Of a stretch of DNA of 64,000 bases, positions 35,243-48,252 are shown one piece after another; within the stretch, counting starts at the first letter, position 1, and each line of letters begins with the position of its first letter. A program made the position numbers and the translations under genes. The notes under the pieces were generated by a model. It was not told where the DNA came from and searched no databases. It was given only the letters and a program-made list of their open reading frames with translations. Source of the stretch: Luscinia megarhynchos (lineage: Eukaryota > Chordata > Aves > Passeriformes > Turdidae); assembly GCA_034336665.1 (NCBI GenBank), contig CM067564.1:46299451-46363450 (forward strand), given 5' to 3'.

Positions 35243-37117
35243 ATGAACATCAGAGATAAGCAGAGGCAATAGTAAGATACTGATTAGTTTTCGGATAGGA
35301 GCCTTTAAAGTGCATTTTATTTTTTAGTAATGATATACTTAATGTGTGATAATGATCTTAGTGTAAAATCTGATTGGAAAGTAGACACCTGTTGTTTTTT
35401 CTACAAAGTAGTTAAATGAGGTCAGCACTTTAAGCTTTCTCCCCTCCCTTCCCTCCAGCCCAGGGCTGACCTCACCTTGGTTAACAACAGATAAAAGTGC
35501 AATGCCTGGTCCCACCAGTGCCTTGTGGTGGGAAAATTAACATGTGTTAGCTATTCACTGGCAACAATGCTGGGGTGTTTCCAGTAGGGAACAGAGGAAG
35601 GCTATCAGTTGTTTCCTTGGTCTGATATTTCGTGGACTTTACCACACACGTTGACTTTGAAGATGAGCTCTTTCATGGTTGTCATTCCTGCTTATTGTGA
35701 GGAATTTGTAGCCCATTCCAAAGGCACCACCAAAGCCATCAGCTGGGAGGTAAAGATCCTGGCATGAGCTGGATTCAAGCCCTTTCCCAAGAGGATATGG
35801 GCTCATCTGCCTGTTGCGCTGGTCCCCTCCACCATGTATCTGTTTGAACAAGAGCATTGTTGCCTGTTTGGCAATAAAGTATTTAGCAGACACCCATCAT
35901 CCATCAAAGCATTATCATTAATAATCACAGTGAGACATTGGGCAGAATGGGGAATTAATCACAAGTGGCAGGTGAAGCACCTCAGTGCAAGAGGAGCTTT
36001 TCTGCATGCTGAAAAGGAGCATTTTTCTGCTCACCTCCACAAAGGGAAACAAAAGGAGTTTGATTCAGAGTTGCAATATGCCCCCCTTTCCTCTGCTGGT
36101 GCAAAGAGTATGGTGCATGATCAATTTATTGCCAAATGGGGTAAACTTCAGAGTGATAGAAAATGTCCTTATAGAGTCCTACAACAGTGAGACAGGGTGG
36201 CTGTTTCTTGAAGAATTGGGAATTCAGGTTTCCACAGCTTGGCAACAGGGTTTGAATAATTTCAGGACTCATTGTGACTGAAAAAAAAAAATTATTGCAA
36301 TTATTCCCTTTCTGTCTCCTGCATGGCCCCCATCAACAGCAGTGATTAAAAAGGCATGGCAATAACATTGATTTAGTCTGAAGTAATGAAGCTGATTGAA
36401 ACCTAAACAATTTGAATGAAAGTCCTTCTCAATATATCAACAAGTCGAACTTACGTCACCGATTATAGACTCTTTTTGTTATCCTCTCCCTGAAATGGAA
36501 AATGATTCATCCTTTCATTATGACAGTTCTGATCTGAATATCATGCTGAGCTAATTAAAGTTTGCTTTTACGTTAGAAAAATCTAACACACAGAGATGGA
36601 GTGTGTGCCTTTTCATAGTTGCTGCCCAATGTTTTTTATTTTTAACCAAAGCCTGTGTACTCCTATAACTGAGTGACATAAATTCACACAGAGTGAAACT
36701 AAATAAACGTATATACACATAAGTCTTGGAACGTACATTTAACCAAGAAATGTTCAGCATGATTTTCAGCCCTCCAATGATGACTCTGTCACTGGTAAAA
36801 TATTGATACAGCAATTCTTATTGCTCCAGATTTTAGCTGAGGAGAGTGTGGGGGTCTCTGGCAGATGTTGTAGGATGCTTACAAGAATGACAACTGCAGC
36901 CTTATAACTATGATGGAAGTGATGATGGCAAGCACAGAACTTTGAGGACCTTGTTGTCCTTTAGCACACTCTCAGATGAAAAGAGCTAAGCAATATTCAC
37001 TTGTCACATTTCAAATAAGATTACTTTTACACAATATAAACCATTTCAGCAAGGCTGCTGTATTGCTTTTGAGATGTCCCTCGAAGAAGAATCCAACTGA
37101 AAAATTGTAGGTTTGGA
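35243..37117. other. unannotated sequence, partly conserved-looking
   Basis: 36380-36560 is complex, AT-rich, unique-looking and holds TTACGTCA (36451-36458). A minus-strand frame at 35639-35893 and plus-strand frames at 35834-36281 have no recognisable product. Confidence 0.4.
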
Positions 37118-37335
37118 TTAGGAAGAAATTTTTCCTTGTGAGGGTGTTGAGGCACTGGCACAGGTTGCCCAGAGAAGCTGCAGCTGCTCCACTCTTGGAA
37201 TTTTCCAAGGGCAGGATGGATGGGGCTCTGGAGTAACCTGGGGTAGTGGAAGGTGTCCCTGACCATGGCAGGGGATTGTAACAAAAGGATCTTTAAGGTC
37301 CCATTCCAAACCAAACCATTCTTTGATTCTATAAA
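37118..37335 (+). mobile_element. CR1 LINE, 3' end fragment
   Basis: Sense CR1: AAATTTTTCCTTGTGAGGGT, GTTGAGGCACTGGCACAGGT, TGCCCAGAGAAGCTGCAGCT, CTGGGGTAGTGGAAGGTGTC, CATGGCAGGGGATTG, GATCTTTAAGGTCCCATTCC, AAACCAAACCATTC and TTTGATTCTATAAA. About 215 bp, well preserved and ending at the expected CR1 3' terminus. Confidence 0.97.
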
Positions 37336-40300
37336 TTAGTGATCTTATTCTCCAGAATTTAGGACCCCTTTTTGCAGTCGTCTTCTCAGATGACAGTACT
37401 GTTTTAAACCACAGGAACATAAATCCAATGTCCAGGATCAGATCAAAATGAGTCTTTCCCCAGAATCTCCTTTTAACAGCGAAAGATAGAAGACTTTGAG
37501 GAAAAGAGAAGAAAAATTAATGCTTTGATAATCAGTGATTTACATCATGCCAGCTGAAACTATTTGGAGCATAATGCTTGGTAACTTTGATAGACTGTTC
37601 TGCTAATTTGATTAATTTATTTCTTTTGCCTTTAAAACATCCTGCAGCAATAAGTTCTACAGCAATAGGAAAAAAGTAATGCTGAGGAACATATAATTCA
37701 TAAATGTATAATTCATGATCATCATCAGCAGATTGTTTCCCAAGACAGATTCCAATATGTGTTCATACTTCTTTAAATTTTCCAGCCTCAGCTGACAATA
37801 GTGTTATCTTTCAATAACTCTAAGGAATAGTGGGGCTGCAGCCACACAGTCCTACCTTGGTATCACTTCCAGGCCAAATTATCTCTAATGATAGCCAGGG
37901 AGAAGTTTAACTCATTAGAACAATCAACATCCAGCCTAACAAACCCTGAGACTGTTATCCTGAGCCTTCATGCTCACTGTCCCATGGCAAGAGCATGGGA
38001 AGGACTTTGCTGTATTCTAGGTTACAGAAACACCATGTCCCTCTGAGTGCCTTGTCTAAACTCTGGAGCAGAAGCTGGATATTGCAGGACCCTTCAGGAG
38101 GATGCTCTAGTATTCCTCTGGGGTGCATTTTGTAGGACATGGGGTAGGATTCTAGAAAACACAGTTACAAACTGGCTTCTCAGGAGAAGTTCAGCCAAGC
38201 CTGACCATGCACAAATCTGTTTCAACAGCTCCCTCTCTAGTGAGACATTTGGGTAATTTCGTAAGGAATCCACTTCTCTTCCTTATAACCTTTGATAATT
38301 TGCCATCAAAGTTAGAGCAGACCCTTGGCTTCCATTAGAAAACATGATGCACATTATGTTCATCCAGTGGTTCCAGATCTTTATGGGATGAGTGCTCATG
38401 AAATGTGGGCAATAATGCACTTTAACAGTTATACTCAATACTAGTAATAATAACAGCAACTAGTATCCAACCCAGGCACATAAATTGAGGTTCTCAGCTT
38501 CTTTTAAAAACATCCAGTTATATTTCACGGACACAGACTTTGGGGCTCATGAAAACACTCAAAAATGAGGTACATTCCTTAACAGGGGTAGGATAACCCT
38601 TGAGGTTGCTGAAACTGGGAAAAGTGCCTGTTGAAATATAAAATGCCTTTGAGCCATTTGGGAATACACTGTTGAAAAAGAAAATCAAAGACTAGGGAAG
38701 GGGAAATGTACTGTCATTTTCCGTTAAGAAGCTCATTTTTCGCCTCCTTTTAGAACCATTCAAAATTACTTCTGGCACAATTTAATAATCTACATCAGTT
38801 TCCCAAGAGTTAAGATAACAAACGATATTATGGCAAAAGTGTCTTAAATAAAATAAACCTCAGTAAAACCCAAAATGTTGCTTTTTCATCAGATTCTTGA
38901 ATAATTAAAGAGCTGTAACATCCACTTTTAAATTTTACTTAAATGGGAATATTCTTCCTTCTAAATGACAACAGTATTTTAGTACAAGGCATATGTGGTG
39001 GAACAGAATTAGGTTAAGATTAGGTGTTATGTAAGAGATTGTGTAATGTAACTCTTTCACATGTGATTGTGCAATTGTCAGTATTAATTATAAGCAATTA
39101 TCCATGTTCTTTGGACACCGTTGTTCTCCTCCTACCTCTACAGTTCTGTGGGTCACCTTCCAAAATCTCTGTGAGGGGGAGAGAGGCAGGGAACACGGGG
39201 TGGCAACCACGGAGGGAATTCCTGCCATGTTTCACAGCCAAGGGAGAGATGGTCTTGTAAAACTCACGCTGTTGCCCAATGGATGAGGGCTGGATCCTGC
39301 CTTAGCAGCCCTGCCTGACTTCCTCCCTTATCCAAGAATTTGGCTTGGCTCATAGAATCCTGCCCGAGGTGAAAATTGTCCCTCAGCCATGGCACTGACC
39401 TGGCACAACTGTCACGGATGAGCCACAGCTTGGACATCCTTGTGTGCTGCTTCATGCACATCATGGACTAAATGCAAAACAATGAGTCAGGCTGATTCCA
39501 ACAGAGATTAAGTTCATGTAGAGGAAGGATCCGAGATGACCTGCAGTTGTTTTCACACTCTTTTTGTCCTCAGATTTAGCATGAAGACTCTGGAAATGGG
39601 CTCTGTTCGTCCTTTAACTGTTCAACAGAGTGGTGCAGCACCCATTAGCAAAGGTAGCAAATAATGCAAGTTTGCAGGCCAGCACACATTTATTTTTTTA
39701 GCAGCTCTGCTGAAGGCCACATGATAAGTAGGGTAGCTTGGGATAAAGGCTGGGAGGTATGGAGGGAGAGTTATACCAGCATTAAGTTTGACAGAACCTG
39801 ATTTTCAGGTTTCTGAGAGGTGGTCATGATATTCACCCTGGAGAAATGCTGTTCCCTCACAGACTTCCTGAGTTGTCTCTCAAAAAGTGTAGGATGCATC
39901 TGAGCAAAGACACATGTTGACAAGAGAGGCATCTACATCCATGAAAATCAATCCAGTTTTTTTATACAATCAGGGGAAATCTGGCTGATATATCCTGTGA
40001 AGCCCAGAACTATTTATCTCATTCTCAAACATCCTCTCAATTAGGTCATATGAAGCATGCCTAGAATTTGCCTGTTTTTCTCCCCTAACTGCAAAGAGGG
40101 CCAGAGCAGAAATGTCCAGTCAAAAGGTGTCAAAAATGCATTGAAATGCCTGAAATTTTCTGAAATTAATCATGTTATATTTTCTATTCTTCAGTGCCTC
40201 AGGTGTAAAAAAGGAGATATCAGTATAGCCTTACCACTGTAAAGTTCACTACTTTGTAAATACTGTATTCTAAATATTTTTGTTGTTTTTGCTACAAAAC

Positions 40301-40962
40301 CACAATTCATACTTTAGTCTATTTGATTTTACAAGTCAAATAAGTACAATAATGTGCTGCTAGGACAATAAAAACCCATTCTAAGCTTATTGACACAAAC
40401 TTTCCTCCCAGTCGATGTTATCTCTTTTCAAATTATATTAGATCATATCTTACCAGGAGAGCAGGCTGGTTAAGTGTGGAGCTGAGTCTGATGACACACC
40501 AGTTTTACTGCATTTAGCTCAAAAATTTGAATGGAAATTCTGTTGGTGTGATATCACCATGTAACTAGAGCTAGATGCATATTCACATCTTTGTTCTTTC
40601 TCCAGAAAAAGCATGAAGCCTATTTGAAAGCTTGTTGAGTGGTAAAATATCTTCCAGTTTGCATGGAAAGGAGGAAATAAAAGGAATAAAGGAAATAATT
40701 AACTTTAAACCTGGAAATATAAAATTGCTGTAAGTGAGATTAAGCAAGCAATGTCAAAACCACATTCAACTCTCTCCATCCTATGTAATGCCTTGACAAA
40801 AGCCCAACAAAGCTGGCACCTCCAAATGCCTTCACATGCCTTTTTTGTGCTATGCAAAGCATTTATCACTGTAATGAAAAAGAAACCTTCGGAGGGGTTG
40901 TGCAATAATCAAATAATCATTGCACTTTTTCTAGACCTTTGAACTAAAACAGAGGAAATAAC
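37336..40962. other. unannotated sequence
   Basis: No repeat recognised except a possible scrap near 38628-38680. 39150-39470 is a GC-rich patch with open frames on both strands and no motif. 38430-38900 is AT-rich and unique-looking. Confidence 0.4.
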
Positions 40963-41000
40963 AGCAGTTGGACTCAACGTTCATTGTAGGTCGTTCTCAA
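40963..41000 (+). mobile_element. CR1 LINE, terminal 3' scrap
   Basis: AGCAGTTGGACTCAACGTTC followed by ATTGTAGGTCGTTCTCAA is the sense CR1 terminus (GGTTGGACTTGATGATCTTGTAGGTCTTTTCCAACC). It runs straight into the ATTCT repeat, which is the natural CR1 tail motif. Confidence 0.8.
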
Positions 41001-41138
41001 CTATTCTATTCTGTTCTATTCTATTCTATTCTATTCTATTCTATTCTATTCTATTCTATTCTATTCTATTCTATTCTATTCTATTCTATTCTATTCTATT
41101 CTATTCTATTCTATTCTATTCTATTCTATTCTATTCTT
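41001..41138. repeat. (ATTCT)27 pentanucleotide microsatellite
   Basis: About 138 bp of CTATT/ATTCT units with one variant unit (CTGTT at 41011-41015) near the CR1 side and none afterwards. It is seeded by the adjacent CR1 3' end, whose tail is made of ATTCTATG/ATTCT units. Confidence 0.99.
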
Positions 41139-42357
41139 TAATTTCCAGTAATTAATATTATGCCTTAAAAGCAGCGATGTCTCACTGAGCCCCTTAAAGA
41201 CCTGAACTGAGTTTGGAAGTGGCTGAGGGGACAACCCAAGAGGGGACACACTCCAAGCAGTGGAGAAATGAAAGCAAAGTGTGATTTTTAATCCTTCTGA
41301 AGACACTTCTTCAGCAAAATGAAAGTAGGCTAAGAAAACAAAACAAAAAATGAAAACAAACCCCAAAAAATCTGGTTGATATCATTCAGCTTCTCTAATC
41401 TATGTGCCACTGTCACAGCATCAACAAGGACCCCTTTCCAGGAGACTGGTGTACTGAAAACTGCAAAATTCAAGGAGAATCAGGTTTTATAGCTGCACTG
41501 ACACTCAGGTTATCGATGCATTGAGCTATTGATGTGCACTTTAACTCCAGGAACATAAAACGTGCCAAAGCAATATTACGTGTGGGAGTTATTCAATAAC
41601 ATGTGGAACGTAAATCTATCCTCTATCTCTTTGCATCAAGAACATTAATTAATTCTGTGATGAGAATGCCATTTTCAGCCTAGAGTGAAAGCTGGGAGAA
41701 ACTGCCAGTGATCCTTCTGGCTTTAATAACTGTGCATTTAGTTCAAGGAAGGAAAAATGAATTTAGTCATTAAACTGGAAGATTTTTCTTATCATTATGA
41801 GATTGAGCTGTAGGTAGAGCTGCAGTATTTATATCAGAGCAGTGAAAGTGCAGATGCTTATTTCAATATCAGTATTTTACTTTGTTTGGTTTTGTTTTAG
41901 AAGACTATGCAAATTCAGATTCAGATTGCTGGAGAGAGGGGAACAAGGCACTGCATGTGCCCTGGGACACGTGGTGTGGGAATAATCATATGGTCCTCTC
42001 CACATCCAGTTAAATCCATCCCTAATGCACCAATTTACAGGTATATGAACAGAAATAGGTCTGATCCTGTGCCTTTTAATTAAAACTCCTCTTCCCCAAA
42101 GCCTTCCCCATACACTGGTTTGTGAAAACCCAGGTCAGCAAATCCTGTTTGCTACTGCACATGATGATGGTAAAGGTAATGATTATATTGATCTCAAAGA
42201 ATATTGAGACTGTGAGATCCTGTAACAGCGTGGCCTGGAGATATTGTCTGCTAAAAACAAAGAACAAGAGTGGACATGCTCAAATCTTATAAAAATAGGT
42301 GCTCACAATTTATGCAGCAATTCCAAATGTAATATACAATAAGTAAAAAATTCAAGG
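41139..42357. other. unannotated sequence, partly conserved-looking
   Basis: 41480-41890 is AT-rich but complex and holds ATCAAGAACATTAATTAATT and similar homeodomain-like sites. No coding support. Confidence 0.4.
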
Positions 42358-42503
42358 TCATTTATTAGCTGGCAAAACCCTGGCTATGTATCTTTCTTGG
42401 AACAGCACCTTTAATGAACTCTCAATGTGCAAACTAACTTCATCATGTGCTATCATGTCTCGCTGGAGAGAAATCTTGTTGATGTCTGCCTGATCTTTAG
42501 AAG
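42358..42503 (-). other. possible terminal exon or gene relic, unrecognised
   Basis: On the minus strand an acceptor ATTTCTTATCTCTAG (AG at 42504-42505) is followed by a frame that starts with two bases of a split codon. It runs 47 codons to a TGA at 42358-42360 that overlaps an AATAAA-containing stretch. The peptide begins SKDQADINKISLQRDMIAHD and is of ordinary mixed, charged composition. No family was recognised, and no upstream exon was matched. It may be a chance frame. Confidence 0.2.
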
Positions 42504-42658
42504 CTAGAGATAAGAAATTCTTTGTCAATGTCAATAATGGTATGATGAAATAAACTGTATCCACACACTGATAGAACGAACATCTACAGGGGGAGCTGCT
42601 TAGGAATTTTTCCAGTGGGTTATCTTAAGGTGCAAAAAGTGCCAACTCATGTGAATGC

Positions 42659-42674
42659 TTTTTTTTTTTTTTTT
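42659..42674. repeat. poly-T tract
   Basis: Sixteen T residues, followed by a TCTAAGGAGTTATT / TCTAAGGAATTATT imperfect duplication at 42676-42710. Confidence 0.9.
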
Positions 42675-42710
42675 ATCTAAGGAGTTATTTTTGTCTAAGG
42701 AATTATTAGA

Positions 42711-45491
42711 CTAAGGGAAGATGGAGTAGGCAAAGAGAATGTTGATCACATGCTGTTCACAACCATAGGCTGGGAAAGAAGCTTTTTTGAGTCACTACTC
42801 TGACTCACACAGGGATGCAGCTTTCTAGAACCAGAAGCCTTTCAATTGCTTTTTGGAAAAGAGACAGAAACTGAACACTTCTGCTGTGGAATAAAACACA
42901 GCCTTCTTCCCCCCTTCCCCCAATACTTCAAATACTTTTCATATGACATTAGGGAGAGGTGCTTTCTATAATTGCATATTCCTGTGAGCAGGTAGAACAA
43001 TCCTACAGGTAGCATTGTTATACCCCACAATTAATGTAGAGCCAGGCATAATTTTCCTTGGAGTCCTCCTCTCCTGCCCTTTAACAGCTTCTCCTGTTCC
43101 CATTGGGACCATCCCAGTCCCCCATCCAGGTATAAGTCCCCCAAGACAGACCCAGGAACATTCACACATTTTATTGACTTTTGGGTCCACTGAGGAAGGA
43201 GATGGGGCACTGGAAAAAGGGCATGGAATCTCTTGGACACTTCCAACTCCTGTTTTCTCCTGAATGAATCAGAGAGTGGCCACTCATCTGACTCATGAGA
43301 TGCACTTGGCAAGGATGTGCAATCACAGGTCCTCAAGGGATTTGTTCCATTACTTCAGCAACTGGGCATTTAAATCAGAGGCACAGTCTTATGAAATAAA
43401 ATGTAATTGATGAAGACCCTGTCCTATCCTTTGGAAATTGCTGCAAATCATCCACATTCTAAGTTTTACTCTCTTAAATGTCAATGCAGGAAAATACTGA
43501 AAGACTGGTTCTAAAAAAAAAGAATTTTTAAAACATTCATAATATTTCTAAGTACTATGCTGGAGAAAACTGCCAAAGTATTTTCCCTTTGAAAAGTTTA
43601 TATTCACATAATACTAGAAATGTTGCCTCCTGGTTGCATATTAACAAAATATTCTCATACTTCAGTAAGAACAACTGTTTCTGGTATTTGAAAAAAGAAA
43701 TTATTTTCTGCTACTGATGGGTTTAAAACTGATGGAGATTTAAAAGTCATGATAGTACATGCACAAATATTTTTGAAGGCCAATATCCAACTGATTAGAT
43801 CTCTGAAAAACTAATTAGCTAATTTTCTTGAAACTCTACAGCAAATTGAAGTATTATCCAAAGCTTAAAGCTGAAAAGTTGGAGAAGGTTTCATTTATTA
43901 AAAAAGGCCAAATTATTAGCTCTTAACACAGCTTGTTAATTATTTCAGTACAGCAGAACTGTTGTACCCTTTAATTAATTATATAAAGCAATCAGTTTTT
44001 TAAAATATGTCAATATAAACTTAGATTATCCGAGTCGATTCTTATCCCAAGCTCCCTTATTTGAAACTAGTGTAACACTGTTCTTTTACCTGAGTGAATT
44101 GTGCTTCAAGATAATGAAAATATAGGAGTAAAGAGTGTTAATATAGCTTCTTACATCTGAGTTTCAAAGTGCAAGAAGAGCAGCTACTGACATTTGCAGT
44201 GTATGTCTTCAAAACAAGCACAGACTGCTTTGAAAGAAAAAGAAAAAAAATCATAAGTTGCACGTTATACTTTAAATGTCTGAACTTAGTTTTGTATGTC
44301 CAGGGACTGATGGCTTGTATTGTTGTTTTTTTAGATGCAAGTTACCCTAATACAGAAGGAAAGTAGAAACTATTTGAGTTCTTGCATTTCATCACTGCAG
44401 CATGTCCAGTCATTAACCAGAACCTGCTGGTTCATCCTAGAAAATAAAAATAGTGAAAAGCAGTATAGCAAGTGACATGGAACTTTTTAAGATGATTCAA
44501 CCAAATAAGCAAGTTCACTTACAAGATTTCTTTGTAGAAAAATATTTGTCCTCTAGTTTGCCATAAATACAAAGAAAATTTACAATGATGTTCATTTGTT
44601 TCTTCTTAACTTTCCCTCACCAGGGTTTGGTCTCATTAGGCTCAAGAGGTAACAAGCTCCTTGGAGTAAATTATTCATTTTACACAAATTATGTTGATTT
44701 TTGCTTTTATTTTCTCAGAATCAGCTCCTTTTTGTCATATAGCACCTTTTAATAATGTTTATTTGAAGGGATTTTTGTAGGTTCTGGTTTTTTTCTGTGT
44801 CAATGCATTTTAAAACAGGCACAATTTTTCTCTTTTATTTTGGTTTGCTTTCTAGTAGCAGGTAAGAAAAAACTGCTGTGGAAACTTAGAGGAAAACCCA
44901 ACAAAACCAGAAACCCCACCTTGCCGAGCATAAAAATAGCAGTAGCATATTTAAGGAAACATCTGTCAGGGGAAGCAGAATGAAATACCTTCCCTATAAG
45001 ACATCATTTTGCTTGTACAAGGGCCAATCTGTTTCATTTGTTGATGTTCACATCAGGGCCCATTTGATTTAACCATATCTTTGCTTTGGAGGAAAGAAAA
45101 ATCCAATGTATTATTAATGCCTCATTGTATATGAGAAATGAGTATATGAGTCAATATTGCTTCAGTGCTGTGCATTATTAAGAATAAGTTAAAGTAGGTC
45201 AGCACAGCACATGAGGCTAAACAGACTAATAATGCATCCTACAGTAGACATTCATCTACCAAGGAGTCATGTGTTATGTGCTGGCACCAACACAAGATAA
45301 GCATTTGATTTGTGGGTTTTCCAGATCACATTTGTCCTGAAAAAAGAAACTGCTGCTCCAGTTTCTCCAAAATTCACCCTCACTTTTACTAAAGGGACGT
45401 GGCTGGGACTATTTTTTTCCTCAAAATTTAGGGGTTTGCTGAGGAGATATTTAGTTTGATTTTTCAAAAGCAAAATCAAGTAAAGATATAT
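42711..45491. other. unannotated sequence, partly conserved-looking
   Basis: 43040-43290 is a GC-rich patch with open frames on both strands and no motif. 43940-44160 is AT-rich and complex, with a microexon-like segment on the minus strand at 44090-44103 (see findings). Confidence 0.4.
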
Positions 45492-45521
45492 AAAACAAAA
45501 CAAAACAAAACAAAACAAAAA
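45492..45521. repeat. (AAAAC)n microsatellite
   Basis: Five CAAAA units followed by a short A run. Confidence 0.95.
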
Positions 45522-48109
45522 AGGAGGGGATCAAAGGAGTTCAAAATTTAAAATTACCTTCAGGTTCTTACAAGTCAATCACTGAAATGTAGCAATTCCT
45601 GAGTGAAGGGACATGAAACAGACTTGAATCTATGATGAAAATAACCATTGTTTCTTCTCCAAAATTAAAAGATGTGCTGAAAGAAAGCTACAGAGCACCA
45701 AACAAGGAAGAGTTGCAAAGTCAATGAGCTTGGCTAGCTGATACTGCATTTTAGGCACTGATCAGTCCCAAAATGTTTTTCTAAATTGTCATCAGCACTC
45801 ATTCAGGGAAATTCTTCTTCAGAAAGCATTGGAAAATAATGATGTGGCATTCCATTGCTATTAAGTCTCAAAGTTCACAGACTGCATCTGTTCAGGTTAC
45901 AAGTTAAAACTATGCTATCATGCTCAGGTTTTTGTTTTCTTTCTTGAGTATCATTCATCATCAATACGAGAGATATTATAATTGAAAATTATCCTACAGT
46001 TCCGTTCCTGATCTCTGAGCCAAAAGCTGAGTTGTCTCCCCAGAGCTAACAGTGCTCAAATGCAGTTAAAATGATCAAATATGAGTCAAATACACAAAGA
46101 GAAAGGTTTATTAAGCAAGGAGGTGCCAGCCTTTGATGGACTTATACTTTAAGCAGCGTGCTTCACTCTGCTGGCTGTTATAAAACCAAAGGGGAATATC
46201 TCCTCCTTTTGTTGGATTTGAGAGGATAGATTTAGAGTCATTAAAGGTAAATTTTAAGAATATGGTCTCTGTTTTCCCAAGTACTGAGTAATCCCCAGAA
46301 GTCTGTACATTTCCATAGCCTAAAAGCTGGGGGTGCCAGAGGGAAGGAGTGACCATTGTGCAGCTCCTGACCCTCACACAGCCGAGCTCCCAGACTGGGA
46401 TCTGTCTCCTGGCTGCCCCTGCCTGGTGGGGGCATGGCACCCTGTCCAAGCTGCTTCTGGGCATTTCACCTGGACACTTGTTCAAAACTTGCTTCTCTCT
46501 CTCCTTGTGTCAGGAGGAGCTGTGGAGCCACCACTGCTGCTGCACCCACAGCTGCAGCTCAGCCACAGATGGGGCTGATATCTGAAGCAGAAAAAAAGTC
46601 CATGAAAATCGATTTCATACATGAAAGCGATGGAATTATGTATTTAACCTGTCTCTTAAGTGTTTTTAGTATCTAAATAACTTCTGCCAATGGCTGCCCA
46701 TCATCTGATTTTGTTGTCTCATTAATCAGTCTTATAAAAAATTTGATACAGGTAATGGGAGCATGAAGTGATATCAAGATATCATATTATGATTGTTTTC
46801 TGGCCCTAAAATCAAGTTAATAAAGAGGAACGTGCCAAAAAAATTGGGCACTCCCTGGCAGAGGAAAACACAGGATGAACCTGATGCACTTTTTTAGTAG
46901 AACATACTCTTGCATAATTATTTAATGATTCATGTGTATTGCTTAAAGATGAGCTGCATACAAGAGAAAAACAAGAATAATAGGAGATTTTTTTTCCTGC
47001 CATGTTTGTTACAGGAGTGAACAAGCAGTGAAGTTGTTGTTAAATATAAAATTTTGGGTTTGATTTTGTCCTTATTTTTCATATATATATGTAGCAGATG
47101 ACTGGTAGAGAATAAAAAATAATAATAACACAATCCAACTCGAGAAAGTGAAGGATAAAAACTTTAAATTAATGTTTTAAAGAATTTTTCGTGGTATTTC
47201 ACTGTCTACTAAACACTTGAACATCTTTATTATATATTTATAACAGACCCCATATTCAATGTTTTAATTAAAGGGCTCCAAAAGCACTCCAGAAAAGTCA
47301 TAGTAAAGCCCATCATCCTCTAGGAAAAAACAATCCTAGTATTTCCAGTATTTCTTCATTTAAAAAAATAAGCAGCAAATTCTTGTATTAAAAAAAATCT
47401 AAAGTCAGTTTTACTAAATTGCCCCTGAAAGTTTCTTTTTCTTAATAAAAACAAAGCATAAAGAACAACATATAGAAAATCCTATAGCGAGTTAATTATG
47501 TATAACAAAAACAAGGTAAGCATTGTAGATTTGCCTGGAAATACCAGTTAACTTGTATGTATTATTTTACAAAGCACTTATTTAATCATTTAGGTAAACT
47601 TTGCAAAACTATTTCAGCATGTTTGGGCTTTTTTTTTAAGAAACAAAGAAGAATTGTCCCTTTTGAGTATGCCTTGAGAGCACATTATTATAAAACAGCT
47701 TGGAGAATATGGGAGATTGCTTATCTTGCTATATTTAATAGGACAATCCTAAACTGCAAGCTCTGGTTTTGTAGTAAGAAAAACAGATCTCCTGCCATCA
47801 TGTGGAATGTAGCAGTATCTCCTTTTTGAAAGGATGTTTGAATACCACAGCAGCAAATACAGGGTGACAGCAACATTATTTTGTGTCTCATTTGAAATCT
47901 GAACCATGATTACAGAATGTGAGCATTTTGGTGGGTAGTGTCCAACATCTTCTTCAGTGAAACATCCTCTGTGATTGTGATGGGGAACCTCTGCCTATGA
48001 AGATCTGGTAAAAGGGACCCATTTATTTTTTTTTTATTCCTGATGTCAGGAATGTTAAATTACATGACAGATTTGAGGCTCTTCCTCACAGGATTGTGTC
48101 TGTATTATA
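45522..48109. other. unannotated sequence
   Basis: 46330-46580 is GC-rich with three overlapping plus-strand open frames and no recognisable protein. 47640-47780 is unique-looking. No repeat was identified. Confidence 0.4.
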
Positions 48110-48252
48110 TGTCTCATTGATTTCAGTGAAGTTATACCAGGAGATTTGGGTTATACTACATCTTATTATCACTATCTGAATGTTTGAAAATATGCCAGGC
48201 CTGATACTTATCTACTGGTGTAACTTACACCATTTCAGAGCAGAATGAAGCC
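48110..48252. repeat. ancient amniote repeat (palindromic, TTGATTTCAGTG type)
   Basis: CATTGATTTCAGTGAAGTTA followed by TACCAGGAGATTT, and further on GTGTAACTTACACCATTTCA followed by GAGCAGAATGAAGCCAGGC, match the order of an old reptile/bird repeat with ATTGACTTCAGTGGAGTTACACC and CAGAATCAGGCC blocks. It is probably a non-autonomous DNA transposon. Confidence 0.5.

Noticed and set aside
35639..35893. 84-codon minus-strand frame with Gly-rich centre
   Set aside because: No splice support and no recognised family. Overlapping plus-strand frames suggest composition.
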